From: an uncultured Opitutia bacterium
Lineage (GTDB): Bacteria; Verrucomicrobiota; Verrucomicrobiia; Opitutales; Opitutaceae
Reading direction: 5' to 3'
DNA length: 64,000 nucleotides
Assembly (NCBI GenBank): GCA_903855985.1
Contig: CAIOAO010000107.1
Location: 1 to 64,000, forward strand
Part shown: positions 35,067 to 43,748 of the stretch, in pieces
Layout: each line of letters begins with the position of its first letter
How positions within the stretch are numbered: the stretch's first letter is position 1
Translations under genes and position numbers: made by a program
Notes under the pieces: model-generated
What the model was told of the DNA's origin: nothing
The model's database searches: none
The model's input: only the letters and a program-made list of their open reading frames with translations

Positions 35067-35960
35067 CTAGCGCTTGGCCTTGTAGTTAAACTCGACCCGC
35101 ACGCTGCCGCTGGCGCCCAGCTCATGGCCATCCGGACCCCAGATGGACCAACCGCCGACGGTCGCGGTGAGCCGGGTGTGGCGGCCCTGCCACCGGGTCA
35201 GCGGAAACACGATCGCGGGCCGCAGGCCAAAGACCTGATGACTCTCATTGCTAAACAGGGCGGTGGAACTGTAGCTGGCCGTCAGCAGGGTCTGGAATTT
35301 CTTCCAGTCCCGGGCGAGGCCGCCGGAGATGGTGGATGAGTTGGAGTGGAGCTGATTGCGGCCAAAATTTGCGGGGAGATTGGTCGAGTTCAGCAGATCG
35401 ATCCCCAGCGTGCTGTAACCCATCAGGTCGTAGTCGGGCATCAGGAGTTTGGAAACTGCGACATAGGGCACGGTATGCTGGTAGCCGTCGCTCAGGTCAC
35501 GCGGCGGACGGCTGAGCGGGGTGATGAAATCCACGCCCGTGCTCCAGGACAGGTCAGGGGAGGTCGGCGAAGTCTTGGGGGTCTCGTATTTGACGCCGGT
35601 ATTCAGCCGGTCGAAACCGTAGCCCGCCGACCCGGCCAGGCCGTGGGTGAAATAGCCCTCCACTTCCACATGGGCCTGATAATCCACATCAATCTTCGCC
35701 CGAAGGCCCAGCGGGACCCGCATGAAATCCTTGTGGACCAAGTCGCCGAAGTGCGGGCTGCTGTAGAACTGAAAAATGTCATGCGGCATGAAGTTCGACA
35801 GGCCGAACCGGGAAAAATCCGGCAGGCGGTCGAGCAGTTCGCCCAGGTTGGAAAGTGAGTTCGCCTGGGACGGCACGGTGGATTGCGCCCGGCCGGTGAG
35901 GACGCTGAAACCCAAGATCACAGCCAGCCCGGCAAAACGAAAGGTGCGTTGGCGGTGCAT
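35067..35960 (-). CDS. Probable outer-membrane beta-barrel protein, unknown
   Basis: 297 residues with a signal peptide cleaved near TGRAQS (residue 25). The mature protein alternates polar and hydrophobic residues in strands ending in aromatic residues, with Gly/Ser/Asn-rich turns. The last strand, SGSVRVEFNYKAKR, is unusual for a barrel since it lacks a terminal aromatic residue. I do not recognise the family. It follows the NusG-like gene by six bases, so that protein may influence its expression. Confidence 0.65.
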   Translation of the reverse strand: MHRQRTFRFAGLAVILGFSVLTGRAQSTVPSQANSLSNLGELLDRLPDFSRFGLSNFMPHDIFQFYSSPHFGDLVHKDFMRVPLGLRAKIDVDYQAHVEVEGYFTHGLAGSAGYGFDRLNTGVKYETPKTSPTSPDLSWSTGVDFITPLSRPPRDLSDGYQHTVPYVAVSKLLMPDYDLMGYSTLGIDLLNSTNLPANFGRNQLHSNSSTISGGLARDWKKFQTLLTASYSSTALFSNESHQVFGLRPAIVFPLTRWQGRHTRLTATVGGWSIWGPDGHELGASGSVRVEFNYKAKR

Positions 35961-35966
35961 GGCGGG

Positions 35967-36494
35967 TCAGGGCAGTATCTGGAGGTTTTCCGCCGGAAGT
36001 TTCACCAGCAGTCCCTGTTGAAGCACATCCACGGCGAGCACGACGCCCTGGGGATTGGCGGGGTCATCCACGAAACCCTCGAGTCCGCGCAGCGGCCCGC
36101 CGACGATCTTCACGCGGCGGCCGCGGGTGAGCAGGGGTCGCACGCTGAGTTCATAACCGGAGGCCACGATGGCGCGGACCTCCGCGACCTGGCGGAGAAA
36201 GCGGGCCTCGTCCTCGATCTCAATCGCGCGGGCGATGAGGTCCTGCTGGTAGATGCGCGCCTTCCGCAGGGCAGAAACCTGCACGAAAACATAGCCGGCA
36301 AAAAGGGGCTTGGTGAACTTCTTGGTCGCCGAGCCGTACCGGCGCACGCTGGTGATCAGCGGCAGATAATGGGGCAGTTCCTCGGCCGCGAGCAGGGCGG
36401 CGAGCTTTTTCTCGCAGCGGGGCCGGGTGTGGCAGACCAGCCAGCGCGGTTCCGCGAGGTCGGTTTCGGCAAGTTGAGGGGAGGGCTGAACCAT
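35967..36494 (-). CDS. NusG-like transcription antiterminator (RfaH/UpxY type)
   Basis: 175 residues. The NGN domain shows RWLVCHTRPRCEKKLAALL, HYLPLITSVRRYG and PLFAGYVFVQV. A KOW motif follows in RGRRVKIVGGPLRGLEGFV. These specialised NusG paralogues reduce pausing in long operons, often those for polysaccharides. The regulated operon is not obvious here; the immediate downstream genes encode a barrel-like protein and an esterase. The general nusG lies elsewhere. Confidence 0.88.
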   Translation of the reverse strand: MVQPSPQLAETDLAEPRWLVCHTRPRCEKKLAALLAAEELPHYLPLITSVRRYGSATKKFTKPLFAGYVFVQVSALRKARIYQQDLIARAIEIEDEARFLRQVAEVRAIVASGYELSVRPLLTRGRRVKIVGGPLRGLEGFVDDPANPQGVVLAVDVLQQGLLVKLPAENLQILP

Positions 36495-36499
36495 GCAGA

Positions 36500-36931
36500 T
36501 CAGACCTTGGCGAGGCGCCGAAGTGCCAGCAGGTAACCCGGAAATCCCTTGCCGCTGATCATCGCAATGCAGGCCCCCGCCGTCATGGACTGGCGCCGGA
36601 AGGGCTCGCGCTTCTTGATGTCGGAAATGTGCACCTCGACGGCGGGCAGGCTGGTGCTGGCCAGGGCGTCGCGCAGGGCGATGCTGGTGTGGGAGTAGGC
36701 CCCGAAATTGACGATGAAGCCGCCGACGCCCGAGTCCGCAAGACGGTGGATCTCATCGATAAGCGCACCCTCGTGGTTGGACTGGAAGAAGCTCGGGTTG
36801 AACCCCAGCGCACGCGCCTCGGTGCGGATCAGTTTTTCCAGGTCGCGCAGCGTGGCCGTGCCGTAGATCTCCGGCTCGCGCTTGCCGAGGCGGTTGAGGT
36901 TGGGACCGTGGAGAATGGCGATCTTCTTCAT
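36500..36931 (-). CDS. aroQ: 3-dehydroquinate dehydratase, type II
   Basis: Third step of the shikimate pathway. 143 residues. LHGPNLNRLGKREPEIYG, FQSNHEGALIDEIH, the active-site block NFGAYSHTSIALRDAL, EVHISDIKKREPFRRQS and a C-terminal GxGxxGY form are all type II landmarks. NFGAY replaces the usual NPGAY. Start ATG 36931 (MKKIAILHG). It precedes the NusG-like gene by five bases on the same strand. Confidence 0.95.
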   Translation of the reverse strand: MKKIAILHGPNLNRLGKREPEIYGTATLRDLEKLIRTEARALGFNPSFFQSNHEGALIDEIHRLADSGVGGFIVNFGAYSHTSIALRDALASTSLPAVEVHISDIKKREPFRRQSMTAGACIAMISGKGFPGYLLALRRLAKV

Positions 36932-36996
36932 TGGGGGAGAGGAATGGGAAAAGTGGCGGACAGGGACAGGCCGAGCCTGCATGAGTTCCGGGCCGG

Positions 36997-37749
36997 TTAG
37001 AAGGGATTTTCCGTGGCGATAAATTCCCAGGGCAGGCGGAACTTTTGGGCGAGCTCGGCGGCGAGGGCCGACACGGCGTGAACCTCGGTCGCATAGTGGC
37101 CGCAGACGTAGAGGTTGAGCTTCTGTTCCTGGGCGAAGTTGAAGTGCTCCTCGCGCAGTTCCCCGGTCACCAGGGTATCAACGCGGGCGCGCCGCAGTTC
37201 CGGGATGGCGCTGCGGCCGCTGCCGCTGCAAAAGGCGATCTGGCGCGGGCTCGCCGAGCCGTACTCGATGGCGATCATCCGTGGGTAGAGCGCCGCCAGC
37301 TTTCGGCGCAGCGCGCTCCGCGTCAGCCGGCTGGGCGCGATGCAGCCGATGGCGCGGCCCTCGAGCGGGAGGAAGCGGCGTTTCGGGGTCAGACCCAGCT
37401 GGCGGGCGAGGAGGGCGTTGTTCCCGATCGACGGATGGGCATCGAGCGGCAGGTGGCTGGAATAGAGCGCACAGTTGCCGCGCTTAAGGGCCAGGATCCG
37501 GGGATGAAACGGGCGCTTGGGCGGGTGGGGCAGGTCCCAGAACATGCCATGGTGGACAAGCAGGAAGTCCACGCCGGCCGCGATGGCTTTTTGAAAGGGG
37601 ATGAGGCCGGCGTCCACCGCGGCGCCGATCTTGGTGACGCGGCCGTTGTTGGCGAACTGCAGGCCGTTGAACGAGTCGGGAAAATCCGTGAAGGCCCGGC
37701 GCGAAGTGCGGCGGTCGCAATAGGTGACAAGATCGGAGAGTGGGGTCAT
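36997..37749 (-). CDS. Nif3-like dinuclear metal-centre protein
   Basis: 250 residues. NGLQFANNG at the start, LVHHGMFWD with the metal-binding HH pair, YSSHLPLDAHP and the late GHYATEVHAV block define the NIF3/YbgI family. The family forms hexamers with two metal ions per site; GTP cyclohydrolase I type 2 was an older name, and function is uncertain. ATG 37749 overlaps the stop of the polyketide synthase gene as ATGA. Confidence 0.9.
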   Translation of the reverse strand: MTPLSDLVTYCDRRTSRRAFTDFPDSFNGLQFANNGRVTKIGAAVDAGLIPFQKAIAAGVDFLLVHHGMFWDLPHPPKRPFHPRILALKRGNCALYSSHLPLDAHPSIGNNALLARQLGLTPKRRFLPLEGRAIGCIAPSRLTRSALRRKLAALYPRMIAIEYGSASPRQIAFCSGSGRSAIPELRRARVDTLVTGELREEHFNFAQEQKLNLYVCGHYATEVHAVSALAAELAQKFRLPWEFIATENPF

Positions 37750-38783
37750 TGGCTGGGACCGAGACGGCAACTATGGGCGCTAAAGCCCGCGCCGAAACTG
37801 ACGAGCCAAAAATCACCGTCGGGACCGGGTCGGGCGGTCCGCAGCGTTTCCTCCAGGGCAAACAAGACGGACGGGCTGCTCATGTTGCCGTGGTTCCGCA
37901 ATGTGCGCGTGCTGGCGTCGAGCGAATGAGGCGCGACGACCGGCTCAATGGCCTCGAGCACATCGCGTCCGCCGGGATGCGTGATGACGCGCGAAACCGG
38001 CCGGGACCCACGATCGGCCCAGAGCCGGCCGACGGCGGCGGCAGCGAGCTCCGGCACGGAACGGTGGAGGAGGTTGCGGAGTTTCCCGTCGCGCTGCTCG
38101 AAGCGAAGTTTGTCGCGGTCGGCCGGCTGGTGCAGGGTGTCGAATCCGAACGCGCGCAGGCCGGTCGGGCCGGGAGTATTGCGCCAGATCGTGGCCGCGG
38201 CGCCGTCGCTGAAAAGACACGCACTGATGAGCACGCCGGGATCGTCATCGAGGTAAAACGCAGCGGAGCAGATCTCCACCGCGACGCAGGCGACGATGGC
38301 GTCGGGCTTCGCGGCGAGCACATGGCTCGCGGCGCGCAGCGTCGGGATGGCGGCGCCGCAGCCGAGTCCGACAAGATCCTGCAGGAAAACGTTGGTCCGC
38401 AGTCCGAGCTGCTCGGCGACATAGCTGGTCACGCCCGGGCAGAGGTAACCGCTGCAGGTGCAGATGAGCAGGGCGTCGAGCTGATCGGCCCGCAGGCCCG
38501 CCTGCGCGAGGGCGGCGGTGAGGGCGCGTCCGGCGAGTTTTGGGGCCTCGGCGCGGAAGATGGCGTTCAACTCATCGGCGGTCAGGTCAAACACCTGGGC
38601 CAGGTCCGGCGCGGCGAAGTGCCGCGTGGCGATGCCATGATCGCCCTTCAGGATGGTCTGCAGGATGAGCATCGAGCGCCGCTTGAGGCGGGCGCCGATC
38701 GGGGAGCGCTGCGCGAGTTCCCAGCATTCGGCCTGGGTGGAGGTGGCCGGGGGCACGGCGGTGGCGAGCGCATGGAGATACAT
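37746..38783 (-). CDS. Type III polyketide synthase
   Basis: 345 residues of the chalcone/stilbene synthase superfamily. The catalytic triad is complete: C142 in VGLGCGAAIP, H269 in ITHPGGRDVL and N300 in RNHGNMSSPS. A C-terminal SFGAGFSA matches the GFGPG-like region. Bacterial members make alkylresorcinols, alkylpyrones or tetrahydroxynaphthalene from malonyl-CoA units. The methyltransferase gene just upstream is a likely tailoring enzyme. At 345 residues it is at the short end for the family. Confidence 0.93.
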   Translation of the reverse strand: MYLHALATAVPPATSTQAECWELAQRSPIGARLKRRSMLILQTILKGDHGIATRHFAAPDLAQVFDLTADELNAIFRAEAPKLAGRALTAALAQAGLRADQLDALLICTCSGYLCPGVTSYVAEQLGLRTNVFLQDLVGLGCGAAIPTLRAASHVLAAKPDAIVACVAVEICSAAFYLDDDPGVLISACLFSDGAAATIWRNTPGPTGLRAFGFDTLHQPADRDKLRFEQRDGKLRNLLHRSVPELAAAAVGRLWADRGSRPVSRVITHPGGRDVLEAIEPVVAPHSLDASTRTLRNHGNMSSPSVLFALEETLRTARPGPDGDFWLVSFGAGFSAHSCRLGPSQ

Positions 38784-38824
38784 TTAAATAGGACCCGGGA
38801 ACGGCCGGGAGGTTCAGCGAGGGC

Positions 38825-39472
38825 TCACGGGCGCCGGATGGCAACCATCTGGTAGGCGTAGCCCGTGGTGATGACACAGTTGCAATCCCACTCAGCGGGA
38901 TCGAGTCCGAGTGCCCGGGGAAGTTCGTCCCCGTCAAAACCCGCGGCAATGCTGACGTAGCCGTCGTGACGGCTGACGTGATTGGCGCCGAACAAGGGGG
39001 CCAGCACGCGGTAGGCTTGCTGGGCGATGCGCCGGCGGGCGGGTTCGCGGGCGAGGATGATCCGGGCGTGACGGCGGATGACGGCGCCGACGGAGGCCAG
39101 TTCGGCGGCGGAAAACTGGTGGAAGATCAGGTTGCCGATCACGGCGGCGTAGGCGTCGTAGCCGGGAAACGTCAGGAGGTTCGTCGAATGCCACTGGCGC
39201 GCCGCGGGCCAGGCGGCGGGGCGCGGCCAGAGGTCGAGTCCGTCCACGGGCACGCCGGCGGTGATCAGGCGGAGGCCGAGTTCGCCGGTGCCGGCGCCGA
39301 GTTCGAGGGCGGATTCACCCGGGTGCAGCAGCAAGGGGAGCGTCCGGGCGAGCCAGCGGTGGTTGCCCATGAACCGGTTGACCAGGCGCAGGTCCCGCCG
39401 GTTGTGCAGGGCATCGGGGTGGTCCGGGGGAAGCGAATCGAGAAGCTCGGGCTCGAGCGTGCGCGGCATCAT
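38825..39472 (-). CDS. SAM-dependent methyltransferase next to a type III PKS
   Basis: 215 residues. The SAM motif ALELGAGTGELGLRL is followed by VDGLDLWPRP (motif II acidic residue) and AAVIGNLIFHQFS. The N-terminus has RRDLRLVNRFMGNHRWL, typical of small methyltransferases paired with polyketide genes. It precedes the PKS by 41 bases on the same strand, so the likely substrate is the polyketide product. MM at the start gives two ATG choices, 39472 or 39469. Confidence 0.82.
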   Translation of the reverse strand: MMPRTLEPELLDSLPPDHPDALHNRRDLRLVNRFMGNHRWLARTLPLLLHPGESALELGAGTGELGLRLITAGVPVDGLDLWPRPAAWPAARQWHSTNLLTFPGYDAYAAVIGNLIFHQFSAAELASVGAVIRRHARIILAREPARRRIAQQAYRVLAPLFGANHVSRHDGYVSIAAGFDGDELPRALGLDPAEWDCNCVITTGYAYQMVAIRRP

Positions 39473-39526
39473 GCAGAGAGGAGGATTGCCCGACCGCAGG
39501 CAGGTGTCCAGAGTTCCGGCCGATTT

Positions 39527-40003
39527 ATGAGCCCAGAACCCACCAGCCCGGTCGACCTGATTGCAGCGGCCACGGAAAAATTTCCCGGCCGTCCCTCGTG
39601 GGACGAGTATTTCATGGCGACGGCCATGCTGATGTCCACGCGCTCGAACTGCGAGCGGCTGCACGTCGGCTGCGTCATCGTGACCGGTGGTGCGCGCAAG
39701 AACCGCCTCGTGGCGGCCGGCTACAACGGCTACCTGCCCGGCACGCCGCACGTCACGAAGCTGCGGGACGGCCACGAGCAGGCGACGGTGCACGCGGAGC
39801 AGAACGCCGTGGCGGATGCCGCGCGGCGCGGCAGCGCGGTGGAGGGCTGCGTGGCCTACGTGACGCATTACCCCTGTATCAACTGCGCGAAAATCCTCGC
39901 CGCCGCGGGCATCGCCGAGGTGCGGTACCGGCTCGATTATGCGAACGACCCGCTGGTGGCGCCGCTGCTGGTCGAGGCGGGCGTGAAGATTTTGAAGCTC
40001 TGA
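39527..40003 (+). CDS. Deoxycytidylate deaminase family protein
   Basis: 158 residues. Zinc site H89-A-E91 (VHAEQNAV) with P-C117-x2-C120 (YPCINCAK) is the cytidine/deoxycytidylate deaminase pattern. PSWDEYFMATAMLMSTRS and VAAGYNGYLPG are typical of dCMP deaminases, which supply dUMP for thymidylate synthesis. ComE-type proteins are an alternative name in the same family. Start ATG 39527. Confidence 0.92.
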   Translation: MSPEPTSPVDLIAAATEKFPGRPSWDEYFMATAMLMSTRSNCERLHVGCVIVTGGARKNRLVAAGYNGYLPGTPHVTKLRDGHEQATVHAEQNAVADAARRGSAVEGCVAYVTHYPCINCAKILAAAGIAEVRYRLDYANDPLVAPLLVEAGVKILKL

Positions 40004-40032
40004 AGCGGAGGCGGTTAACCCCGAACGAACCC

Positions 40033-40587
40033 ATGCGCGAGCGCCGCAAAAGCACCCAGCAGAGCATCGCCGGTTCGTTGTTGCTCGCGCACCCGGCGAT
40101 GAAGGACCCGAATTTCCGCCGCTCCGTCGTGCTGATGTCGGCGCACGGGGCGGACGGCGCGATGGGCATTGTGATGAACCGACCGCTGGGCCAGCGGCTG
40201 GGCGAATGGAACGGCGAGTTTGCGCTCGGCGCGCTGGCCGGGGTGCCGGTGTTCACGGGTGGACCGGTCCAGCCCAAGCAACTGCTGCTGGTGGCGTGGC
40301 AGGACCGCGCGGACGGGTTTCAACTGCATTTCGGGATCGAGCCGGAGAAGGCCGGCCAGATGTTGGGGGAGGAAGGCACCCAGGTGCGCGCGTACCTCGG
40401 CTATTCCGGCTGGTCGAAGGGCCAGTTGGAAAACGAGCTGAAGCATGACACGTGGATCGTGACCGACATCCCGGGCGACCTGCTGGAGCAGCCGCAGGAC
40501 GGTTCACTCTGGCGGAAAGTCCTCGGCAATCTCGGCGAGGAATGGCGGCTGCTCGCCGACGAGCCCGAGGACACGAGCCGGAATTGA
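40033..40587 (+). CDS. UPF0301 (YqgE/AlgH) family protein
   Basis: 184 residues. SLLLAHPAMKDPNFRRSVVLM, GAMGIVMNRPLGQ, VFTGGPVQPKQLLLV, YLGYSGWSKGQLENEL and WIVTDIPGDLL are the conserved blocks of the YqgE/AlgH family. Its biochemical role is not established. It starts 30 bases after the deaminase stop and is probably in the same transcript. Confidence 0.93.
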   Translation: MRERRKSTQQSIAGSLLLAHPAMKDPNFRRSVVLMSAHGADGAMGIVMNRPLGQRLGEWNGEFALGALAGVPVFTGGPVQPKQLLLVAWQDRADGFQLHFGIEPEKAGQMLGEEGTQVRAYLGYSGWSKGQLENELKHDTWIVTDIPGDLLEQPQDGSLWRKVLGNLGEEWRLLADEPEDTSRN

Positions 40588-40762
40588 GGGGCGCTGCGCG
40601 CCTTCCGATCGCAGCCCGGGTTGGTCACGGAGGGCGCGAAGCCCACGAAGGTTTCGATCTTCCGGTCCGGGCGGCACTAGGGCCGAGTGGGACCGTCGGG
40701 TAGGGTCCAAAGACTTGGGATTGGATTTGCTGAGCCGCCGCCGCGATCGCTTAGACTGAAGC
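40588..40762. other. Intergenic region with repeat-like sequence
   Basis: No gene seen. Near 40624-40651 is a TCACGGAGGGCGCGAAGCCCACGAAGG-like stretch (in the form TCACGGAG, GCGCGAAG, CCACGAAG) that resembles the CACGGAG/CACGAAG repeats often found between genes in environmental genomes. No hairpin with a U tract is present. Confidence 0.4.
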
Positions 40763-41014
40763 ATGGTCCTACAAAAATTAGATCGCGCGACAGAGAAGGC
40801 ACTCGCGGAGGCCAGTCAGGCCCCCCGCACCTGGATTGCCCTGGCCGCCCGGTTTCCGGAGCCTGGGGAACATGTCCTGGTCAAGATCGACGATGGCATC
40901 ATCGAGATTGGTTATTGGGATTCCGCCCGCGCCGGCTGGAGCCACAGCCCGTTCGAGCGCTGGGGCGTGCCGGTTTCGTGGTCGCCCCTGCCGCCCCCGC
41001 ACAAGGGCCTGTAA
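40763..41014 (+). CDS. Small DUF551-like protein
   Basis: 83 residues. [30 protein letters not shown] and the closing [16 protein letters not shown] follow the DUF551 pattern (W-x-P ... VLV ... DG ... G-x-W ... W-x-PLP-x-PP), known mostly from phage and mobile contexts. Function unknown. No other phage gene is nearby. Confidence 0.6.
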   Translation: MVLQKLDRATEKALAEASQAPRTWIALAARFPEPGEHVLVKIDDGIIEIGYWDSARAGWSHSPFERWGVPVSWSPLPPPHKGL

Positions 41015-41124
41015 GGGAATGGGCCCGGCCCGGCCATCTGGCTGGCCGTGAAGGAGTAGGGCGGATCGCAGGCCGGTCCGCCCCCGGCCTGCACCGGCGT
41101 GGCTGCACCCGGTGGACATTTCGG

Positions 41125-41153
41125 TTGACAGGGGTGGGAACGCGCTCTGTTTT
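41125..41153 (+). promoter_or_regulatory. Possible promoter for the L36-L31 genes
   Basis: A perfect TTGACA lies at 41125-41130. A poor -10 (TGTTTT, 41148-41153) follows after 17 bases, 11 bases before the rpmJ ATG. The -35 is convincing and the -10 is not. Confidence 0.4.
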
Positions 41154-41163
41154 GACCCCTTTT

Positions 41164-41289
41164 ATGAAAGTCGTTTCCTCCATTAAATCCGCCAAGAAGC
41201 GTCACCCGGCCTGCCAGGTCGTGCGTCGCAAGGGCAAGATCTACGTCATCAACAAAGTCGAGCCGCGCTACAAAGCACGGCAGGGCTGA
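41164..41289 (+). CDS. rpmJ: 50S ribosomal protein L36, zinc-free form
   Basis: 41 residues. The core reads [20 protein letters not shown], then KARQG. This is the C-minus L36 type: the C-x2-C ... C-x4-H zinc site of classical L36 is missing, with only one Cys. It is paired with a zinc-free L31 gene 17 bases downstream, like ykgO-ykgM in enterobacteria. Confidence 0.95.
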   Translation: MKVVSSIKSAKKRHPACQVVRRKGKIYVINKVEPRYKARQG

Positions 41290-41306
41290 TTAAACCACCT
41301 ATTCCC

Positions 41307-41558
41307 GTGAAAGCCGAAGGCCATCCCACCCTCAACAACGTCTGCTACCTCGATATCGGTACCGGCCGTCGTTTCCTCACCCGTTCCACCATGAAGTCCG
41401 CCCGCAAGGAGCAGATCGATGGCGTGGAATATTTCGTCGTCGCCCGCGACGTGACGATGGACTCGCATCCCGCCTACACCGGCGAGAAGCGCCTCGTCGA
41501 CACCGCCGGCCGCGTCGAGAAGTTCACCTCGAAGTTCAAGCGCGTCACGAAGAAGTAA
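41307..41558 (+). CDS. rpmE2: 50S ribosomal protein L31, type B
   Basis: 83 residues from a GTG start. HPTLNNVCYLDIGTGRRFLTRST, DSHPAYTGEKRLVDTAGRVEKF and a basic tail are the type B L31 pattern, lacking the zinc-binding CxxC pair. Operon with rpmJ, closed by a strong terminator 29 bases downstream. Confidence 0.95.
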   Translation: MKAEGHPTLNNVCYLDIGTGRRFLTRSTMKSARKEQIDGVEYFVVARDVTMDSHPAYTGEKRLVDTAGRVEKFTSKFKRVTKK

Positions 41559-41586
41559 GCCGCTGCCGGCCCTTCCGACCCTTTCA

Positions 41587-41613
41587 AGCCCTCCGTTCTG
41601 GAGGGCTTTTTTT
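41587..41613 (+). terminator. Rho-independent terminator of the L36-L31 operon
   Basis: A perfect 8-bp stem (41587-41594 with 41600-41607, AGCCCTCC) and five-base loop run into seven U residues. Confidence 0.95.
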
Positions 41614-41650
41614 GTTGGCGGACACTTCCCGGCGCTGCCTGTGTGGTGCG

Positions 41651-42292
41651 GTGCCCGCGACCAAACTGATCTGCCTGGACTGTGACAGCACACTGAGCGC
41701 CATCGAGGGCATCGATGAGCTGGCGCGGCTGCGCGGGCTCGCGGTGCTGGGCCGGGTGGAGGCGATGACGAACGACGCCATGGAGGGCCGGGTGTCGGTC
41801 GAGAGTGTGTTTGGACGCCGGCTGGAAATCATCGAGCCGCGGCGGGAGGATCTCGCGGCGGTGGGCCGGCGCTACATTGAGACGGTCGAGCCGACGGCCC
41901 GGGAGACGATTGCGGCACTGGTGGCGCGCGGCTGGACGCCTGTCATCGTGAGCGGCGGGTTCACCCAGGCCATTCAGCCGCTGGCGGATTTCCTGGGCGT
42001 GACGCGGATCGTGGCGGTGGAACTGAACTTTACGGCTGATGGCCGCTTTGACGGCTTTGACGAGACGGCGCCGACCTCGCGCACCGGCGGCAAGATCGGC
42101 GTGATTGAGCAGCTCCGACGGGAGTACGTGCCGGAGAAGGTGGTGATGGTGGGCGACGGCGTGAGCGACTTGGAAACCAAACCGGTCGTGGATGTTTTCG
42201 TGGGCTTTGGCCGCTACCTCACGCGGCCCAGGGTGAAGGCGGAAGCCCGGTATTTCGTGCAGGCGCTCGACCAAATCCTGGAAATCATATGA
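41651..42292 (+). CDS. serB: HAD-family phosphatase, SerB-like
   Basis: 213 residues. HAD motif I is LICLDCDSTLSAIEG, with DCDST typical of phosphoserine phosphatases. Motif II is VIVSGGFTQAI, and the Lys and motif III are in GGKIGVIEQL and MVGDGVSDLET. It probably hydrolyses O-phosphoserine in serine synthesis. The frame opens at TTG 41612 within the terminator, so GTG 41651 is the likely start. Its TGA overlaps the antiporter ATG (ATGA). Confidence 0.88.
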   Translation: MPATKLICLDCDSTLSAIEGIDELARLRGLAVLGRVEAMTNDAMEGRVSVESVFGRRLEIIEPRREDLAAVGRRYIETVEPTARETIAALVARGWTPVIVSGGFTQAIQPLADFLGVTRIVAVELNFTADGRFDGFDETAPTSRTGGKIGVIEQLRREYVPEKVVMVGDGVSDLETKPVVDVFVGFGRYLTRPRVKAEARYFVQALDQILEII

Positions 42293-43725
42293 CAGCCCAT
42301 CCTCCCGCACCTTTCCCTCATCCGCTCGAGTCCTATGCCGATGCTCCTGGCGCGGGGCTGGTCCAGCTGCTGACCGCGCGCATCCAGGCCGAACCGTTCA
42401 ACCTGGTGGCGACGCTGATCTTCGCGCTGGCGATCGTGCATACGTTCATGGCGGGGAAAATCCGGCACTGGTCGCACGTGGTGGAAGAGCGCCATCAGGC
42501 GCGCCTGGCCAAGGCCGGCCGCGCGGGCGGGTCGGGCGAAGCCGCCCGGCCGGGCGAGGTCAGTTTTCTGGCGCAGGTGCTGCATTTTTTCGGTGAGATC
42601 GAGGCCATCTTCGGCATCTGGGCGGTCGTACTGGGCGTGGCGATCGTGGCCTTCAAGGGCGTGGACACGGCGGTGCATTACCTCGGATCCACCGTCAATT
42701 ACACGGAGCCGATGTTCGTGGTCGTGGTGATGGCGATGGCGGCGACGCGGCCGGTGGTGCTCCTGGCGGAGCGAACGATGAGCGCAGTGGCCTCGCTCGG
42801 GAAGGGTTCGCCGTCGGCGTGGTGGCTTTCGACGCTGATCGTTGCGCCCATCCTGGGCTCGTTCATCACGGAACCGGCGGCCATGACCATCGCGGCACTG
42901 CTGCTGGCGAAGCATTTCTACGGGTTGAACCCGAGTCCGCGGCTGAAGTACGCCACGATCGGGCTGCTGTTCGTGAACATCTCGGTGGGCGGGACCTTTA
43001 CGCATTTTGCCGCGCCGCCGGTGCTGATGGTGGCGGCGCCCTGGAAGTGGGACCTGCTGTACATGGTGCAGCACTTCGGGTGGAAGGCCGGCGTCGGAAT
43101 CGTCGCGGCGACCGCGCTCTATTTCTTCGTTTTTCGTCAGGAGCTTGCGGCCATGAAACCGGCGCGGAAATCCGCCGCGGACGAGGCGGAGGAACCCGTG
43201 CCGCTCTGGATCAAAGTGACGCACCTCGCGTTCCTGGGGTTTGCCGTGTGGTCGGCGCATTACCCGGCGCTGTTCATCGGCGCGTTCCTGTTCTTCCTGG
43301 CCTTCACGCAGGCCACGGCGCACCACCAGACGGAGGTCAACCTGGCTCCGCCGATGCTGGTCGGCTTTTTCCTCGCGGGCCTCGTGGTGCATGGCGGATT
43401 GCAGGGGTGGTGGATCTCGCCGGTGTTGCAGAGTCTGAACGAACCGAGCCTCTTCCTCGGGGCGACGGCGCTGACGGCCTTCAACGACAACGCCGCAATC
43501 ACCTATCTCGCGACGCTGGTGCCCAGTTTTTCCGAGGCCCTCAAGTACGCTGTGGTGGCCGGTGCGGTGACCGGCGGTGGCCTGACGGTCATCGCGAATG
43601 CCCCCAACCCAGCAGGTCAGGCGATCCTCAACAAGTTCTTCCCTGGCGGTGTCTCGCCCGTGGGCCTGCTGCTGGGAGCGCTCGCGCCAACGCTCGTGAT
43701 GGCGGCGTGCTTCTGGTGGCTGTGA
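42289..43725 (+). CDS. Putative Na+/H+ antiporter (Na_H_antiport_2-like)
   Basis: 478 residues with about ten or more hydrophobic segments. EIEAIFGIWAVVLGVAI, ILGSFITEPAAMTIAALLLA, NISVGGTFTHFAAPPVLMVA and FNDNAAITYLATLVP are typical of this putative antiporter family; the TEPAAMT and NDNAA repeats suggest two inverted halves like other arsenical/NhaD-type carriers. Ion and role are not shown by sequence. Translationally coupled to the SerB-like gene. Confidence 0.82.
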   Translation: MTAHPPAPFPHPLESYADAPGAGLVQLLTARIQAEPFNLVATLIFALAIVHTFMAGKIRHWSHVVEERHQARLAKAGRAGGSGEAARPGEVSFLAQVLHFFGEIEAIFGIWAVVLGVAIVAFKGVDTAVHYLGSTVNYTEPMFVVVVMAMAATRPVVLLAERTMSAVASLGKGSPSAWWLSTLIVAPILGSFITEPAAMTIAALLLAKHFYGLNPSPRLKYATIGLLFVNISVGGTFTHFAAPPVLMVAAPWKWDLLYMVQHFGWKAGVGIVAATALYFFVFRQELAAMKPARKSAADEAEEPVPLWIKVTHLAFLGFAVWSAHYPALFIGAFLFFLAFTQATAHHQTEVNLAPPMLVGFFLAGLVVHGGLQGWWISPVLQSLNEPSLFLGATALTAFNDNAAITYLATLVPSFSEALKYAVVAGAVTGGGLTVIANAPNPAGQAILNKFFPGGVSPVGLLLGALAPTLVMAACFWWL

Positions 43726-43748
43726 TATGCGACGACTCGTCTGATCCA

